Assembly (NCBI GenBank): GCA_003116975.1 | Contig: BGKB01000138.1 | Span: forward strand, 1 to 64,000 | Length of the DNA stretch: 64,000 bases | Direction of reading: 5' to 3' | From: Aurantiochytrium sp. KH105 | Lineage: Eukaryota; Sar; Bigyra; Thraustochytrida; Thraustochytriidae | In this document: positions 8,951 through 20,000 of the stretch, piece by piece | Numbering within the stretch: the stretch's first letter is position 1 | Layout of the letters: each line of letters opens with the position of its first letter | The notes under the pieces: model-generated | Told to the model about the DNA's origin: nothing | Databases searched by the model: none | Seen by the model: only the letters and a program-made list of their open reading frames with translations | Program-made: the position numbers and the translations under genes

Positions 8951-10117
8951 ATGCAAGCGCTTTGCGCAAGAGCTGCAGGCTTGGCAGCCGGAAGCGCCGG
9001 CCGCCAGGCGCGTCGCACAGCGCAGTCGCGCCAGCTCACGAGCTTCCGACGCCGACCTCGCGCCGTCGCCTTTGGCGGCCAGAGCGCCGATGCCGAGGCT
9101 GACGCCGCGGCAAGCTGGGCGGCTGCCGCCTGCGGCGTGGTTCGCGGCGAGCGCAGGATTGTCCGCAACGCTGACTGGGCCACGCTTCGCGAAGCGCATG
9201 GAAGTCTCGAACTCGAAGACGAAGAAAGCGTGCTCATGCTCGATCACGACGGCATCGATAAGGCCACATTTGCGGAGATCATCACCAGTGCGCAAGCTGA
9301 CATTGGCTCGCATAAAACCGATGATACCAGCACGCTCTTCATGGTGGACGGCATGCTTGGCCCCGCGCCGGGCGCTCATGTCCGGGCCATCTCGGACCAC
9401 GCCGGCGTCGCGGCCCTCTTGACCCTTATGCTGCGTGATGTTCGTGACTTTGCGCCCGATGCTGCGGCGCCAAGCGAAACAACGTCTTCCGAGTCCAGCG
9501 GCCCCGTGGATCTCTCAGCTCGTCCTGATGTCGTCTTGGTGCACTCGGCGAGCTCGGACCCAGAAGCTCCTGGCGGATACTGTGCGACTTTCGGAAAAAA
9601 AGTCGTAGCGCGCGGTGTAGTCGGTTTTCGCCCCCTTGCCGAGGTCCTGGCGCAAGCAGCTGGAGGCGTGCTTTCTGAACGCAAGAGGAACCCCACCTTG
9701 TGCGTGTCTGGTGGTCTCCTCATGCGCCAGACGAACCCAGAAACCTATGACCTGCTTCTTGGAGTTGAACCTGAAGTCGAGGATGAAAATTCACCCGCTA
9801 CAGTTTTGGCTTCGTACCATGTCACTTGGAACAGTTCTCAAGCCGCGTCACTGTGGCATTGCACTGCGCAGACTTTTGCGCCTGAGCACGGTGTTTATTT
9901 GGCGCAAACCTCGGGAGATCTTGTTGCCCCGCGCCCGACTTCGCAGTGTGCGGGTCCTGATCGCATCATTCTGCCTGCTGCTCACGCCGAGCTTTCTCCA
10001 ACCGAAACATTGGTCGAGACGGGCAGCTTTGCACGTCGAGGCAGCAGTCAGGAGCGTGTGCTTTTCCAAGCTCTTTTGCACAAAAGTGGGGCCTTGGTCT
10101 CTCGTGGATTTCCCTAA
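8951..10117 (+). CDS. Predicted mitochondrial protein of unknown function
   Basis: This is a 388-residue protein from ATG 8951. The open frame reaches further upstream, but this Met begins a classic Arg/Ala/Ser-rich presequence (MQALCARAAGLAAG, then RRPRAV) that suggests mitochondrial import. The mature part has alternating hydrophobic strands and helices. One segment (STLFMVDGMLGPAPG ... AGVAALLTLML) faintly recalls the N-terminal domain of ATP-type phosphoenolpyruvate carboxykinase. The kinase P-loop and metal motifs of that enzyme are absent, so I do not assign it. It lies head-to-tail after the disrupted region and before the LisH gene. A possible AATAAA polyadenylation signal sits 16 nt past the stop. 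Confidence 0.7.
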   Translation: MQALCARAAGLAAGSAGRQARRTAQSRQLTSFRRRPRAVAFGGQSADAEADAAASWAAAACGVVRGERRIVRNADWATLREAHGSLELEDEESVLMLDHDGIDKATFAEIITSAQADIGSHKTDDTSTLFMVDGMLGPAPGAHVRAISDHAGVAALLTLMLRDVRDFAPDAAAPSETTSSESSGPVDLSARPDVVLVHSASSDPEAPGGYCATFGKKVVARGVVGFRPLAEVLAQAAGGVLSERKRNPTLCVSGGLLMRQTNPETYDLLLGVEPEVEDENSPATVLASYHVTWNSSQAASLWHCTAQTFAPEHGVYLAQTSGDLVAPRPTSQCAGPDRIILPAAHAELSPTETLVETGSFARRGSSQERVLFQALLHKSGALVSRGFP

Positions 10118-11205
10118 TCGTCGATGATTTTGAATAAAAAAGTCGAAAAAAGCAGATGAAATGATTTCAGCCCGGCAACGATTGATTAGAAATGATTCTT
10201 TGTTTGTATCTTTGTGTACATGCGTCGATCCAGTGTCTGCCTCTGCTTCCTTGCTCGTGTGTCCTTCCAGTCGTTAATCTAGACGATGAATTCATAGATC
10301 TCTACCTCACATGTCAGCCAGCTGCATCACTCTTTCCCACAACGCAAGACCTTCCTTTGTCCTTTCCGTACATCCTGCCCCAGTCTTTTTTCCTCTTCGC
10401 CCACTCTTCTCGAGTGCATCATCCATCCGTCCAGCGAGGCAGGCACTCGCGTGGCGGCTGCAGGGCGGCGGCAGTGGTGGTTAGTCGCGCCCAACCTAAC
10501 GACCGGGGGTTGATTTGATTTGATTTGATTTGATTTGATTTGATTTGATTTGATTTGATTTGACGTGCAGAGCGCTTGGCTGCCTGCTAGGCGTTTCCCT
10601 AGGAGGTGGTAGTGGTCGTTAGCCTGTTTGGTAGGGGCAGGCGGGCAGCCTAACCGTAAGCGGCAGTCCCCAATCGAAGAGCGATTGATCGGCAACCGTG
10701 GCGGCGACCGAGCGCGCGCTTGCGGGCGTGCCGACGGAGAGACGTACGCGCGGCCGAGCGCGGAGAACGGGCGCGAGCGCGTCGGACGGGCGGGCCAGCG
10801 CGGCGCCGCGCGACGCAGCACCGACGGCTCAAACCGAAGAGGAGAGACGACGAGGAGGCCGGGACCTGCGCAAATCAAGGTGAAACGAACTAACGACCAC
10901 GCAAGGGAGCGCCAACCTTCAACCGCAAGACGAGTGAGATATCACGAGGCAGACCGCGAAGCTGGCGAGCTGGCGCGAACGTGCGTGCGTCTCTGTGTGT
11001 TCAAACCAATCGGCGACGAAAGTTTGGCTTCACTGGCCAAGCAAGGAAGGTGCCTGCCTGCTTGATTGCTTGCCTACCTGCCTGCCTGATTGCCTGCCTG
11101 CCTGTCTGCCAAGGTGAAGAGCAGGCGCAGCACACAAAGTGTGCAGCAAAAACAAGATAGAGGCCGTTCGTTGGTTGACCTTGCGTTCAACAAACAGCCG
11201 CTGCG
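10118..11205. other. Intergenic / 5' flank of the LisH gene
   Basis: No gene is seen. It contains an AATAAA at 10133, a (TTTGA)n microsatellite at 10511-10563, a very GC-rich block (about 10690-10880) and CCTG/CTTG tetranucleotide repeats at about 11050-11110, ending about 100 bp before the next start codon. Confidence 0.6.
10511..10563. repeat. (TTTGA)n microsatellite
   Basis: About ten perfect tandem copies of the pentamer TGATT. Confidence 0.95.
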
Positions 11206-12039
11206 ATGCCCGGCGGCACCTCGGAAGACGAGGTGGCCCCCCATGAGGTCGTGCTCATTATGTTGCACTACTTGCGGAGCAAAGGGCTGAAAAGCAGCTT
11301 CTCCGCCCTTCTTGCCGAGGCCAAGCAGCAGTGGACCATTGTCGAGCCGCGACCGGGCTCGCTCCGTGATCTCGGCGCCATCCTCCAAGACTACTTGCGG
11401 CTGCGCGCAGAAAAGCTACACAATACGATCGCGCTCAAAGACTCGGGTCTGCACAATGAGACGCTCGACTTTATGGAGAAAATCTCCGTCTTGGTCCAGG
11501 ACTACACGGCCATCAAGGAGCGTGCCCTTGAGCGCGTGTCTTCGAGCGAGTTCTCTGAGCGCCGCGTCCGGATTTCGGGAAGCAGCGATCCGTCAAAGTC
11601 GAACGAGATCGATGGCCCAGGCCTGCCACCACGAGTGAGCAATGGCTCCTCGGCAAGCTCTGGATACCCTGGCAAGAAGAAGATTGCAGGCCTGCATAAC
11701 GGACGCATTCCGTCTTCACACAGTGGCGGGAGCAGTGGCCCCAAGTCATCATCAGCCTCCCATTCGCACCCCATTGGGTCCATGTCCAACCATCTCAAGC
11801 AACGAGGCAACAACAGCAACAACAATAGCGGGAACACCTACAATGGTGTTTCCTCCTCGAATGCGCATTCGCACTCTCTGAACGAGGGAGAGTCCTTTGA
11901 TTCCTTGGGACACTCCTTTAATGCGCCCATGGGCGGCCATCAAACCAGCGCAGGCAAAATCGGTAGCAGCAAGACGTCTTCGAGCAAGGCTGGCAGCAAC
12001 AGCGAGAGCACCTCGGGCCACAGAAAGGTCGCGAATGGA

Positions 12040-12075
<36 letters not shown>

Positions 12076-13200
12076 GCAACAGATAACAACCTCCGCAGAC
12101 AGCGGGCACACGAGAGCAACGCGGGAGCGGGTTCGTCCAGCAGGTCACAATCGCGATCTCCTACACCGTCGATGACCTCCGGAACGACGACGCCAAGGAG
12201 GTCCCGATCGGGCCGCCAGATTCGACCCCCACACATTCACGGCGACTCGCCCGAAGTCGACTCGCGCAGGTCTCCAACGATGCTTCAGCACGACGGCGCG
12301 CACGCAGCCTCATCCTCAACAAAGAACATGCATCTTAACGACAGCCTGACTTTTAGCAACATGAGCTTTTCCAACGCGTCCCCAATCGAAAAGGACTCGT
12401 CTCGGATCCGCATGACACCTCTCCACGACCATGACATCTCGCTCGGTCCCCTCGAGGCCGCGACTGGGTCGCCCATCTTCCCGTTCGACCTCGACGCGGG
12501 CGTGCGGCCGTCGCGAACCGCGATTCCGCCTGGCGGCGACGAGTCGCTCGGCTCGATCCTCGACGCAAACTCGCTCCTCGGTCGCTCGAACATTTCGCAA
12601 ATGTTGCGCGATGACTCGTCGTTCAACACTAATCTTCACGGATCTGATACGCTGCAGGGCTCAACGCCGCTCAGCGTCTCGGACGCCTTGCGCGCGGCCC
12701 GGGCGGGTCTCTCGAGCTCCATGCGAAGCAATGGGACACCGCCCAAGGCCTCCTCGTCCTTCATTTCGGACTCGTCGAAAACCCTTGATGGCAGCAAGTC
12801 CAACATGTTGCCACCCTCGTCCTTTCACGGCCTTGGCCACGGCAACAGCAATACTTCGGACGCTATCATGGGGGCCGACGGAGGCGCCAGCAATAGCGCC
12901 CAGAGCCAGAGCGGCAGCACGACGAATGGGCGCCGCAAACGCAGGATAACGCCATCTTGCATCTCGCCGAGCGTGACGAGCCCGCCGCCATCGGGCTCAA
13001 GCAGTGAGACCACCACTTCATCGTCGTCCGCATCGGGGACCGCTAAGCGGAGAAAGACCTCGTCATCGTCGTCAGCGTTTCGGTCCCCAACGGCACGTTC
13101 CCGGACCAAGGCGCAGCAGGCCTGTGGATCTGCCTCGGGGGACAGCAAACTCGGCGTGGACGCTGTTGATTCCTTTCTCTCCAAGGTCGCTTACAATTGA
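11206..13200 (+). CDS. LisH-domain, Ser-rich protein
   Basis: This is a 664-residue single exon. Residues about 10-45 (VVLIMLHYLRSKGLKSSFSA) form a LisH motif, a short helical dimerisation module usually found in microtubule-, chromatin- or ubiquitin-ligase-associated proteins. A predicted helical extension follows (to about residue 105). The remainder is low complexity: Ser/Asn/His/Gly-rich, with a pure poly-Ser tract encoded by (AGC)n at 12043-12072, SR-like clusters and a basic near-C-terminal KRRK segment that could be a nuclear signal. No WD40 or CTLH partner domain is visible. The LisH is convincing; the cellular role is unknown. A start further upstream is not supported. Confidence 0.8.
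12043..12072 (+). repeat. (AGC)n coding poly-Ser tract
   Basis: Ten tandem AGC triplets encode poly-Ser inside the LisH protein. Confidence 0.95.
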
Positions 13201-15218
13201 AAACGAACGAACCACACCAACGAACGCAACAACGAACCAAAAGGGGATGGAGTGAAGGAACCAAATACCACCACCATACGTCCATCCTCCTCTTCCTATA
13301 GTTCACATTTCCCTGCCCAACTCGAACCCCGCCTGGCTGACCCCTTTTCTTTTTCGCGCGCCAGATCGTGCATGCATGCATACATACCTTCGACTGCGAC
13401 TTCGCGTCGATTGTCGTGTCCGTAAAGTATAATTTGTCAATTCTTCTTCATTCCATTCAGCCTATCTGGGCAGTAGTACCAACCAATCAATAGCTTGTCG
13501 TTTCAGCCTGCAGTTGCTGTAGTGTAGCTGTAGAGAGCCCATCGATCCCGATTGGCCACCGATCAAGTCGCGATGTCCGAACTTGCGTTTCTTGTGGGTC
13601 CTCTCACGGTCAATCCCTGAGTCAGTCCGCGGCTGCTGTTCAACACTACCTTTTGTGTTCCCGCCGCGGCATTGCTTGCCAGGAAGCCCTTTTGGGCGAT
13701 TCATTAACAGCCAGCAGCTGCAGCATCCTCCGGTCGCTGCCGCAGCATAGTCTCCAATCCAGGCCTCGCGGTCAGCCAGGTCACCTGACCGCGACTTCTA
13801 GGGATGGATGGATGGATGGCCCAACAGAGAGAGGTCTCCCAGTCGTCAAGCCAAGCCAAGCCAAGCCAAGCCAAGCCAAGCAGCCTGAATCCAACCTTGC
13901 ATTCACTCCACACGAGACCTTGCCGCTGCCCGCTGCACGCACCGCACCGGCCGCACCGGCCGCTGCCGCTCGCGTACGTCACCCGTCACCGGTGACCGCA
14001 TCTGCACTAGCTAGCTAGCTAGCGAGCGAGCGAGCGAGCGCCAGCCAGCCCCGCCCAGTCCAGCCGCAGACGCTGCCGGCGACCCAACTCGTTGCTGCGG
14101 CGCGATTCCCCGAACGGTGCCGGCCGGCCATCATGGGCGCGTCGCTGTCGCGGCTCACAGGACGGACGACGCATGGATGGACTGCGCCGCCGCCTGCACC
14201 TAGGTGCTGCTGCGAATTCGGCCTCGATCCCGCGAGTTCGTCACGCCTCGGCAACGCGCGAAAGCAGCCGCTGCAGCAGCATCCCCGAAGATCGGCCGCG
14301 GGCCTGCTTCCCCACCGCCACGATGCAGATCCAGCCGCAGCCGCTGCAGCTGCATGCAGCTGCGTGGAGAGATCCATCGCTCTTCGCAGTCACTGCATCG
14401 CTCCACGATCATCCTTCGGTCCCTCCTCCGCGCTATGCTGCGTTGTGCTACGCCACGCTACGCCACGCTGAGCGCGTTTTTGCACGGCATGACGTCTTCC
14501 CAACCCCCAGCTCGAAAACTCAATCCAAACCCACGCAACTTGCCCGTCCTCCGCCGCCTCCGGCCCAAATCCGCGCGAGGCGACGCGACGCGGCGGGGCA
14601 GGAAACCATCCAGAGCAGAGCCAAGGAAACGCAAGCGGGTCCGTTCGCGGTCTCCGCGCCGCGGTCGGACGCGCCTCGCCGCCGTCTGACTCCTGCCGCT
14701 GCGCCGCGGCGCGCAATTCCGCCGCCGCCGCGCTGTCTGACTGTGCCCCGCGGTCCGGGTCGCGCGATCTCTCAGTCTGCGTCCATCTCCGCCTCGGTCC
14801 TCGCTCCGGGTCTGGTCTCGCGCAGGGTCCCTCGCGCCTGGATCTCTCTCGCCTCGCCTCGCCTCGCGCCTGGCCTGCTCCGCTCCCGGGCGCCGGCGCG
14901 CGGTCGAGGCACGTCGCGGCGCCCGCGCGGCCCTCGCGCCGCGGCGTGCAGCAGCAGCTCGTGCGGGGCGGCAGAGCAGAGGAGGAGGAGAGGAAAGGAA
15001 GCGCAGCGCGAGGGAGCTGAGCAGGGGAAGAGGAGGAAGGCAAGGCTGCGCGGCAAACTGGGATCGCGCGGGCAGCAAAGCCTGAACTCGGAGCACCTGG
15101 CCAGCTAGCTTGGCACGGCGCGCTGGACATACGCAGGCACGCGAGCACGCAGACACGCGGACGCGGTAGCGAGGAAGAAGAAGAAGAAGAAGAAGAAGAA
15201 GAAGAAGAGGAAGAGAAG
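13201..15218. other. 2-kb intergenic region upstream of the b5-hydroxyacid dehydrogenase gene
   Basis: No supported gene is present; long GC-driven open frames overlap on both strands (for example about 14092-15108 plus and 14390-15310 minus) and have Arg/Pro/Ser-rich, non-conserved-looking translations. Repeats are GATG (about 13803), CCAAG (about 13853-13880), CTAG then CGAG (14008-14040) and a (GAA)n purine tract ending just before the start codon. Confidence 0.6.
15171..15217 (+). repeat. (GAA)n purine tract in the 5' UTR
   Basis: About 12 GAA/GAG triplets run up to one base before the ATG at 15219. It lies in the predicted leader and may affect translation or promoter structure. Confidence 0.8.
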
Positions 15219-16751
15219 ATGGCGGCGCGCAAGGAGCTGAGGACGGTGAGCATGGAGGAGGTGCAGAAGCACAACTCGGAGGACGACTGCTGGCTCGTGC
15301 TGTGCGGCAAGGTCTATGACCTCACGGACTTCCACAAGGCCCACCCGGGAGGGTCCAAGATCATCACGAGCGCCGCAGGCATGGACGCCAGCGCGCCCTT
15401 CCAGCAGGTCCACCCCGCCGACATCGCCGAGCGCCTCCTCAGCCCCGACGTCGTCATCGGCAAGATCGACAAGAGCACCATCAAGCCGGAGCACGTCGTC
15501 GCCGCACCCAAGAATGACGATGACGAAGACGAAAACCAGGAACCCATCGAACTCGACGTCTCGCAAATGCTCAACGCCTTCGACTTTGAGCAGGTCGCCA
15601 AGCTGAAAATGAACAAGGAGGGATGGGCCTACTACTCCAGCGGTAGCGACGACGAAATCACCCTGCGCGAGAACCACAACGCCTTCCAGCGCATCTGGCT
15701 GCGCCCTCGCGTTCTTGTCGACGTCGCCAAGATCGACCTCTCCTCGCAGATCCTCGGCTTCGACACCTCCATCCCTCTTTACATTAGCGCCACCGCCCTT
15801 GGCCGCCTCGCCCACCCGGACGGAGAACAGGCCCTCTGCCGTGCTGCGCATGCCAGCGGCATCATCCAGATGATCCCCACGCTCTCCTCGTGCTCCGTTG
15901 ACGAGATGCTCGACGCGCGCGCAGACGGCCAAATCGTCTTCTCCCAGCTCTACGTCAACCAGAACCGCCAGCGCACGCTCGAGTACATTCAGCGTATCGA
16001 GGCCGAGGGCGTTCGCGCGCTCTTCATCACGGTCGATGCCCCTCAGCTCGGCCGCCGCGAAAAGGACATGCGCAACAAGTTCTCCAAGCAGGGAACCTCG
16101 ATCCAAAAGGCTGACGAGACCGAAGGCAAGGTGAACCGCGACCAGGGCGTCACACGCGCCATCTCCTCCTTTATTGACCCCTCGCTCAAGTGGGAGGACC
16201 TTCAGTGGTTCTTTGATAACACCAAGCTTCCCATCATCCTCAAGGGCGTACAGTGTGCCGAGGACGCCGTGCTTGCGCTCCGCTACGGCTGCGCCGGCAT
16301 CGTTCTCTCCAACCACGGCGGTCGCCAGCTCGATCTGGCCCGTTCCGGCATCGAGGTTCTCCCCGAGGTCATGGCGGCCCTGCGCAAGGAGCCGGGCTAC
16401 TCCAAGCAGCACTTTGAGGTCTACGTAGACGGCGGCATTCGCCGTGGCGCGGACATCTTCAAGGCTCTCGCACTTGGCGCCACGGCCGTTGGCATCGGCC
16501 GTCCTTCCATCTATTCTCTCGCTGCCTTCGGACCCGAGGGTGTCGAGCGCATGATCGAAATCTTCAAGGACGAGCTCGAGATGTGCATGCGCCTCATGGG
16601 CACGCCTTCCGTTGCACACATTTGCGAGGAGCACGTCATTACGCGAAATCTTGCCGATCATTTCGCCACCCAGCCCCGCGACAACCTTCTCCTCGACACC
16701 TACGAGCCCATTCGCACAGCCGCCGCGGACAAGACCAAGAGCAAGCTCTAA
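15219..16751 (+). CDS. Cytochrome b5-fused FMN 2-hydroxyacid dehydrogenase (flavocytochrome b2-like) with PTS1
   Basis: This is a 510-residue protein. Residues 1-85 are a cytochrome b5 domain with axial haem ligands His42 (AHPGG) and His65. Residues about 115-490 are an FMN-dependent alpha-hydroxyacid dehydrogenase barrel. Family active-site elements are present: QLYVN tyrosine, ITVDAP aspartate, ILKG lysine and SNHGGRQLD (catalytic His and substrate-binding Arg). This order and spacing match yeast L-lactate:cytochrome c oxidoreductase (CYB2). Unlike CYB2 there is no mitochondrial presequence, and the protein ends KTKSKL, a canonical peroxisomal PTS1. It most likely oxidises L-lactate, glycolate or a related 2-hydroxyacid in peroxisomes; the substrate cannot be decided by eye. 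It is convergent with the giant USP gene. Confidence 0.92.
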   Translation: MAARKELRTVSMEEVQKHNSEDDCWLVLCGKVYDLTDFHKAHPGGSKIITSAAGMDASAPFQQVHPADIAERLLSPDVVIGKIDKSTIKPEHVVAAPKNDDDEDENQEPIELDVSQMLNAFDFEQVAKLKMNKEGWAYYSSGSDDEITLRENHNAFQRIWLRPRVLVDVAKIDLSSQILGFDTSIPLYISATALGRLAHPDGEQALCRAAHASGIIQMIPTLSSCSVDEMLDARADGQIVFSQLYVNQNRQRTLEYIQRIEAEGVRALFITVDAPQLGRREKDMRNKFSKQGTSIQKADETEGKVNRDQGVTRAISSFIDPSLKWEDLQWFFDNTKLPIILKGVQCAEDAVLALRYGCAGIVLSNHGGRQLDLARSGIEVLPEVMAALRKEPGYSKQHFEVYVDGGIRRGADIFKALALGATAVGIGRPSIYSLAAFGPEGVERMIEIFKDELEMCMRLMGTPSVAHICEEHVITRNLADHFATQPRDNLLLDTYEPIRTAAADKTKSKL

Positions 16752-17004
16752 AACCTTCGCTGGCTGTCGTCGTACCTAGTCTCTTGGCCGAAGCCCAAGC
16801 CAACGCAATCCAACTCGATCCTTCCCCAAAGCTACCCCCACCGTCCTATCTACCTTTTTTCTTTTCAATTATAATTTTGGTTCATGTCAACTTTCACCTT
16901 GTTTGGGTTTTCAACCAATGTATTGAGTGAGTGGTATGCAAATGATGGTGTCTCTGTCGTCGCTCACAGCTCATGTGCTTCCACCCATACGTTCCTCTTC
17001 TTCC

Positions 17005-20000
17005 TTACATGTGGTGAGGTTCACCATGGGACGGCTGCTGTTGATGCTGCTGCTGTTGCTGCTGTCGTTGCTGCTGCTGTTGGTCGCTGCCGGAGCCAGA
17101 TGCAGTCGACAAGTTATCGCGATCATCGTCAAAATCACCATCAACAGATCCGCCAGGAATCACAGCCTGATCGCTTGCGGCGTCATCAAGGTCGTCATCG
17201 TCGTCGCTTCTCCCCGCGCCAAATGGTCGAAGCGCTGCGAGGTCGCTCGAAGCCGACTCGCCAACCTCATGGCCGAACGAATCCTCTCCAACACCAGTCT
17301 CACGCTCATCGTCCTCGTCATCGTCCTCCTCTTCGTCATCACCATCCTCGCCTTCGTCGTCGTTGTCTTCGCCTCCGAATGCAGCACTCGGACGCAAGTG
17401 CCGATCTCCGCCCGAAGTCTGCACATGAAAGGAACTGTTCGCATTTGCGGCGGAAGAAAAAGCAACAGGCGTCACCGTTGGTGTCGCGCGCGAGGCGCTG
17501 GGCGTCGAGGTAAATGCGCTCGAACTTGAATTGCCGCCCGGTCTCGCTCCTGATGAAACCGCGGCCGCGGCTGCAGGGCCAGCTGAAGAAGGGGCCGCCG
17601 TCGACGCAGACGAACTCCCGGCACGAGCAGCGCGCGTGTTCGCCGCTGCGGCCTGCCGTTGCGCTGCAATTTGCTTACGTGTCTCTAGCGCCTTGCACGG
17701 GTCGTCTTCCGGATCAAACGCTTCGCGCAAGATTCGCACATGCGAAGGTGCGGGTTTTGCGCCTTGCCCGCAAGGAGTCCAACCTCCCTCGGGAGGCATG
17801 CTGCTTGGGTTGCCTTGGTGCGAACTGTAATAATCAGTGTCGCTGTTCGTACCGGGCTTAGCCGAGAGCTCAGAAATGTACCACGTGTACTGTTTGTCCT
17901 TTACCTGGCACCTGTACAAGTTGTAAGGACGGCCTCTGACGAACTTGACAAACTTGGGTGTAACGGAATCGATCTGATTGCTCTCATTCGGACGAAAGTA
18001 TCCATCAAAGATATATTCGCCATTGCACTCCGGCGTGCCCGCACCCTTGACAATGATCGTCACCTTTTCAGGCGGGATCATCTTGTAGCGGAACTTCGGA
18101 TGCGCCATGGCGGCCGCCCGCATCAGCAACCGCACCGTGCGACCCTTCGCCACAGAACGCGTCCAAACGTCCATGTTGCCGCCGAGCGCGCGTTTGTACG
18201 AATGCGAGTCAAGCCACTTGGGAACCCAGTCTACCCAGTGCTGCTGGAACTCATTCATAACCTCTCGCACACCAGCATTGACAACATACAGCTGACCCAG
18301 CGTCTTTGCGAGTCGGTACACCGCATACACATTGACATGGTACATATCCTCCGTCTCCGAGTCGTAGTAGATACTCTGCGGATACCGCGCCCCCGTGCGG
18401 TGCGCTTCCTGACGAGACGCAAGACTCTTTACCTCCTTCTGGAGCTGAATCATTTGCGTCAGGCACGAGTGCACAATCTCGCGACTACGTTCGTAAAGAT
18501 GGCCATCCTCGATCGAGCCCACGGCGCTCAACGCGAGCGCGACAGCCTTGATGCGCGCACAAATCGATTCTACTGTCGTATTCGAGATCTCAAGCATGCC
18601 AATGCTGGTGTCCATGGACGAAAGGAGCTCGCGAATCACGGCCACCGACAGCTTGATGTCGCCCTTGCATGCCCGGGCCAAAAGCAAGGCGCCAGGCCGT
18701 GGGTCGCGGCGCGCCATCGCGATAATCACGGCTTCGGGCAGATGGGCCGTGGCGCTGGGCGCGTCGCCCTTTGACGGCATCCCACGAGCAAGTCGCACCG
18801 CGCGCGACATGCGTGCTTGACGCATGAACCAAGACATTGTGCTGGAACGAGCGTGCTCCTCTGTGCCCTCCTCGCCAGCGCCCACAATGCCGGGTTCCTC
18901 TCCGAATTCATCCTCGATATCTTCCGCGTCACCATCGCCGTCCGCACTCATGGGATCCTCATAATAGCCGGAAAGCCGCGACAGCCTGCGGTACGATTCG
19001 TCGCTCGTTGAACCCATCAACAACAAGGTCAGAGCATCCACGAGAGCGGAAAAGTCACCTTCCACAACGCCCGAAAGCGCCCCGGCCTGCTGCTGTTGCG
19101 CCGAATGCAAGTCAAGCGAACTTCCGCGGTTCCGTCCCGCAGCACGGAGAGACGGGTCCGCGAGCTGGTACACACGCAAGAGAAGCACGTCAACATCGCG
19201 CTCCAAAAGCATATCTCGAAGCGGCGGCGCGCGGCAAAGCCCTTGCCACACTGCAAAGTATGGGCGCATGAACCTGCAGTTCGTCGGCTCCATCGGCAAA
19301 AGAGCACACATGACGTCCACAAATTGCACCAGGGCACCCTCGACGGCCTGCTGCGGCACATCCGTCCCTTCGGCGATGGATGGCCCCCAAGCGGCATCCA
19401 CTGCGAGTCCGATCACGTCATTCAGAAGCGACACCGCAAAGCTCCGCGCAGCCTTTTCCGTGCAGTGCTGCAGAAGCGGCTCGAGTGTGTCGTGCCGGAT
19501 ATCGGGCTTACAAACGGCTTCAAGGAACCACGGAATAACCCCAGGCGCCATATCGAGGCTTCGACGCAGCAGGTCGCGCAGCTTGGTGTCCCATACCCGC
19601 AAGCGAGACTTGAGCGAGTGAATTCGCAACGTTGCTCGCGTGTACACAATAAGACCCATCTTGGCCGTGGCCTCGAGGGTGTCCTCGTCCGTACTCTGAA
19701 TTTGCAAAAGGCCAAGACAAAAGTCCATAAAGGTGGGTACCATCACGAGACCGTGACGCAGTGTGCGCTGGTTGTCCTCCCAAACATCCTGCTCGATCTT
19801 CTTGAGGCGGTGTTTGGCCGTCAATGCCAGGCGTGCTTGCCGCAGCCACACTTGAAGCCGGCACACGAGTTGCCCGGCTCGCGCAAATCCTAGAGAATTC
19901 GTTGCTGGTGATTCGAGTACAGGTGCCGAATCCATTGACGGAGCCCTTGGCATGGAAAGCTTGGGCTGATATGCTGTGGCGACACCACTCCGCGGACCGT

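Noticed and set aside
14092-15310. Long open frames on both strands (about 338 and 306 codons)
   Set aside because: Very GC-rich leader region; overlapping frames on both strands, Arg/Ala/Ser composition and runs from GAA repeats indicate composition, not coding.
17740-18774. 344-codon plus-strand frame
   Set aside because: Shadow of the USP coding sequence on the opposite strand.
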